Source of the DNA: CAVZBT01 sp963773605
GTDB lineage: Bacteria; Acidobacteriota; UBA6911
DNA: 64,000 nucleotides
Reading direction: 5' to 3'
NCBI GenBank assembly: GCA_963773605.1
Contig: CAVZBT010000010.1
Location: forward strand, 310,001-374,000
This document shows positions 61,365 to 64,000 of the stretch, one piece after another. The translations under genes and the position numbers were made by a program. The notes beneath the pieces were generated by a model that was not told the origin of the DNA, did no database searches, and was given only the letters and a program-made list of their open reading frames with translations. Within the stretch, counting starts at the first letter, position 1. Each line of letters begins with the position of its first letter.

Positions 61365-63326
61365 TCACCGGACCGGGTCTGACGAGGCGCACAGATAGCG
61401 CGCGTTTGCCATCAAGCCGTCGAGACGGACGCCGTCTTCGGAGCGGCTTACCGAAAATCCGATCAGGGCTTTGTCCGAAGTGAACCCGAAATAACGGGCA
61501 CCCGCCAGACCGGGAAACAGCTGTGCGGTCAGGCCGATCACTTTCTGGCCCGGTTTGACCGGCGGAAGCGGGTTCTCAGCGATCTTGTTGCCGTTTTCGT
61601 CATACGCCGCCAGTACCACAGTGGCATTCGAGGCATCGATGTTGACGAGTGCGAGGCCGGTCCAGCCGTCGGTTTCGACTTTCGGAAACCACCCCTCCGT
61701 CACTCCGGCGGCTGAGGCCGGGAGAGACACTCGGTTTCCCGGTTCGTTGAACCTGGTGTACCCCGCGATGAAACCCGAATCCGAGACGAATTTCAGGTAG
61801 GCGATTGCCGAGGGATTATGGAATGTGTTTCCAATCGTGATCTCCCTGCGGCCGCCCGGTGTGATATCCAGATCGACGGAATCGAGCGGGGTGCCTCCGT
61901 CCGGCCCGAACGCCTCGAGCCGCCCCCGCACGGCCGCCGCTCCGGCGATGGTGTTCAGCAGGGCTATTTCCGTTTCCCAGTGACCGTCGCTTGCCACATG
62001 CGGGAAGTAGAGCTGGTACAGCTGCGGTTTGGGGAGCGGCGGCTGCGCCGACGCGCGGTTGCGCTCGAAGAATTCCTTCATGTAATTGAAATCCGCCCAC
62101 TGGTGCCCCATTCCCGGAAACACGACAAACTGGGCCATCGACGAAACCTGGCCGTACGCGGCCTCATATCGCGGCCAGCGCTGATACAGATGGCGCCCGC
62201 CGAATGCCGCGTTGACCAGCGCCACGGTCGGGTCCGCGAGGTTCCACCAGGGATCGACGTTGTGATCCTCGTCCCCGACCCAGACCTGCAGCGCTACCGA
62301 CCGGAATGCCGCTTCGTTGAAGGGCTGCCCCACCAGTTGCCGCAGATCCGAAACACCTTCGGGATACGGCAGGTTCTGACCGTTGAACCGGGCGACCGGC
62401 ACCGCGGGCCCCCATCCCGGGCATCCGATCGACGCCGCTTTCACGAGGTCCGGATGCAGCATGACGAACCTGCTGACGAACGAACCCGAAGCCGACGCAC
62501 CCGCCATGAAGACCTTGCCGTCGACCGTGGTTCCGTTGACGGCCAGACGCGCGCGCGCGTCCTCGATCATCTTCGTCAATTGCAGATCGATGCGGACGAG
62601 GCCCGGTGCGCTCGTCTGGATGGTGGCACGGTCCAGCGCGTGCGTGTACATCGACGCCGGCCGCGGGAACGCCGGCACGAGGTACGGCACTCCGAGCTGC
62701 TCCGCCCATGATTTTTTGGATTCGATGAGGTTGTTCGCGGCCGAGTCATGAACGGCCGGGTCTTCGTTGACCGTCCCGGTGTTGTTGGGCTCGACCATGA
62801 GCACGGCCGGGGTTTTGACGACGCTGGGTACGTACAGGTAGTAGGGCCAGGAAAAGCCGGCGGTCGCATTGGCGGGCACCTTCACCTTGCCGGCTCCCGG
62901 GGCTGCCTCTATGGTGAAAGTGATTGTGAACGGGTCGAGGTAGTCGCCTTCCGTATCCCTGATCCACGGAGTCACACCGGCAGGATTCAGAAACACCACC
63001 ACCTGGAACGCGTAGGCGAGCGGGTTGCTGGCGGCATCCGCACGGCAGACTGTCATCGTCTTCTGGTCAGCGGACCAGGTGCAGGTTCCGCCGGAACCGG
63101 TGCCAAGCGGCAGATTGGAGCCTACCCCGCAGACCGACGTGTCCATGGCCACGTCGAAGGTGAATGTTCCGCAAGCCTTCACTCTGCTGACGCCTGTCGC
63201 ACCGTTGCCTGGATCGGTAGCGACGACCCTTGGCTTGACCCCGGACTGAGCCGGGGCGGAAGGGGAAAAGGCAACAACCAGAGTCACGAAAGAGGTCAGC
63301 AGCGATGCGAACCGTGAAGTTCTCAT
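61365..63326 (-). CDS. Secreted esterase-like alpha/beta hydrolase with C-terminal beta domain
   Basis: A 653-residue exported protein. The signal peptide spans about 1-23. Residues about 25-150 form an SbsA/Big_5 Ig-like domain (VVATDPGNGATGVSRVKACG). The central alpha/beta-hydrolase has the nucleophile motif MAGASASGSF, an acid candidate in WVGDEDHN and GMGHQW with the catalytic His, as in PHB-depolymerase/feruloyl-esterase-like enzymes. Residues about 440-650 are a beta-rich module beginning YFPHVASDGHWETEIALLNT. The same module occurs alone in the next gene. Start at ATG 63326. Confidence 0.75.
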   Translation of the reverse strand: MRTSRFASLLTSFVTLVVAFSPSAPAQSGVKPRVVATDPGNGATGVSRVKACGTFTFDVAMDTSVCGVGSNLPLGTGSGGTCTWSADQKTMTVCRADAASNPLAYAFQVVVFLNPAGVTPWIRDTEGDYLDPFTITFTIEAAPGAGKVKVPANATAGFSWPYYLYVPSVVKTPAVLMVEPNNTGTVNEDPAVHDSAANNLIESKKSWAEQLGVPYLVPAFPRPASMYTHALDRATIQTSAPGLVRIDLQLTKMIEDARARLAVNGTTVDGKVFMAGASASGSFVSRFVMLHPDLVKAASIGCPGWGPAVPVARFNGQNLPYPEGVSDLRQLVGQPFNEAAFRSVALQVWVGDEDHNVDPWWNLADPTVALVNAAFGGRHLYQRWPRYEAAYGQVSSMAQFVVFPGMGHQWADFNYMKEFFERNRASAQPPLPKPQLYQLYFPHVASDGHWETEIALLNTIAGAAAVRGRLEAFGPDGGTPLDSVDLDITPGGRREITIGNTFHNPSAIAYLKFVSDSGFIAGYTRFNEPGNRVSLPASAAGVTEGWFPKVETDGWTGLALVNIDASNATVVLAAYDENGNKIAENPLPPVKPGQKVIGLTAQLFPGLAGARYFGFTSDKALIGFSVSRSEDGVRLDGLMANARYLCASSDPVR

Positions 63327-63334
63327 AATTCCCT

Positions 63335-64000
63335 TCAATTGTCGAAGACGTAGCCCTTGAGGCAGTGCATCCCGTCCAGCATCTGTCCGTCGCCCGAGCC
63401 GCTGACAGTGAAGCCGAGCAGCAGTTTGTCGGACGTGTACTTGACGTACTGCGCCTTGCTGAGATCGCCATTGAACAGCTGCGGCACCATCGCCACGACC
63501 TTCTTGCCGGGGGCAAGGGTCAGGGTGGAGGAGGAAACCTCATTCCCGTCGGCATCCATCGCGGAGAGTTTTATGCTCGCCGACGAAGTGTCCACGTTTA
63601 CGAAGGCGATGCCGGTCCAGCCGTCTTGTTCCATCTTCGTGAACCAGCCTGCCTTGGTGCCTGTCCCGGCTTTGAGCGACACCCGGTTGCCGGGCTGCGA
63701 GAACCTGGTGTATCCGGCCAGGAACCCCGAGTCTGAAACTAACGAGAGGTAGGCAATGTTCTCCGGGTTATGGAAGAAGTTGCGGACCGTGATCTCCTTC
63801 CGCTGCAGCGGTCCCAGGGTGATTTCTGCAGACTGATTCGGCGATCCTCCATCCGGCCCATAGGCTGTGAGCTGACCCCGGATCGCAGCCAAGCCGGTGT
63901 TCGTCAATGCGACCTCGGTCTCCCATGAACCGGAGCTCGCAATGTGGGGGAAGTAGATCGTGTACAGAGCGGGCTTGGGTACGGCTATCGGCTGTGCCGA
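63335..64000 (-). CDS. Secreted protein sharing the C-terminal beta module (partial)
   Basis: This gene extends beyond the right edge of the window. The visible 220 or so residues are homologous to the last part of the preceding esterase: YFPHIASSGSWETEVALTNT, RGQLTAYGPDGGSPNQ, YTRFSQPGNRVSLKAG, MEQDGWTGIAFVNVDTSS and SDKLLLGFTVSGSGDG. The two genes are in tandem, the end of this one lying only a few bases before the start of the other, so they are probably co-transcribed duplicates. Whether a hydrolase domain precedes the module cannot be seen. Confidence 0.75.
   Translation of the reverse strand, partial: SAQPIAVPKPALYTIYFPHIASSGSWETEVALTNTGLAAIRGQLTAYGPDGGSPNQSAEITLGPLQRKEITVRNFFHNPENIAYLSLVSDSGFLAGYTRFSQPGNRVSLKAGTGTKAGWFTKMEQDGWTGIAFVNVDTSSASIKLSAMDADGNEVSSSTLTLAPGKKVVAMVPQLFNGDLSKAQYVKYTSDKLLLGFTVSGSGDGQMLDGMHCLKGYVFDN

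Overview
This is a GC-rich bacterial chromosome segment that most resembles Acidobacteriota (Bryobacterales/Solibacter-like or a related deep lineage). Pointers to that group are MacB-like permeases of the acidobacterial (ADOP) type, one paired with a PadR regulator; a sigma factor next to a giant Ser/Thr kinase-WD40 protein; a BACON-domain protein; several Tat-exported sugar dehydrogenase and isomerase-like proteins; and an OmcA/MtrC-like multiheme cytochrome. The assignment is inference from gene content, not from a marker gene.

Layout. 0.5-4.4 kb: an iron-type ABC importer operon (binding protein, fused permease, ATPase) with a chromate-resistance (ChrB-type) gene inserted in translationally coupled order. 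4.5-9.3 kb: a DUF1259 protein, an MFS transporter, and PEGA and BACON secreted proteins. 9.7-17.5 kb and 24.3-27.0 kb: Tat-exported TIM-barrel isomerase-like proteins, GH109-type dehydrogenases (one frameshifted, one intact) and an aldo/keto reductase pseudogene, interleaved with gene remnants. 18.3-22.7 kb: sigma factor plus kinase-WD40. 23-29 kb: toxin-antitoxin-like pairs and transposase debris. 29.4-36.5 kb: a TamB/TamA-type envelope pair. 36.9-40.1 kb: a cluster of truncated genes, including a response regulator whose receiver fragment is inverted and a histidine kinase with an internal deletion.

40.1-47.7 kb is the most unusual part. The 3' half of a tRNA-Ala(GGC) gene is present three times in direct orientation (40352, 42979 and the real tRNA at 44963), bounding two tandem modules of 2.63 and 1.98 kb. 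The modules have different cargo (a membrane protein with a hydrolase remnant; an MNT-HEPN pair) but nearly identical left and right ends with a repeated CTCACAC motif. Neither carries a recombinase, but a tyrosine-integrase tail reads into the leftmost core. Just to the right, a tRNA-Sec gene is followed by a second decayed tyrosine integrase. I read this as a tRNA-targeted array of small, integrase-less cassettes.

47.9-64 kb: DUF4091 glycosidase-like protein, VOC protein, YjbQ, a parallel beta-helix protein, a secreted beta-rich protein, a five-heme cytochrome behind a perfect 12-bp inverted repeat, an ADOP permease, several remnants, a secreted esterase, and the start of a second gene sharing its C-terminal domain.

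The window has a very high load of broken genes: at least 20 truncations, internal deletions or frameshifts. Many show truncation as well as indels, so real decay is likely. Two full-length genes broken only by single-base indels at short homopolymers (16.8 and 24.7-25.1 kb) could instead be sequence errors.
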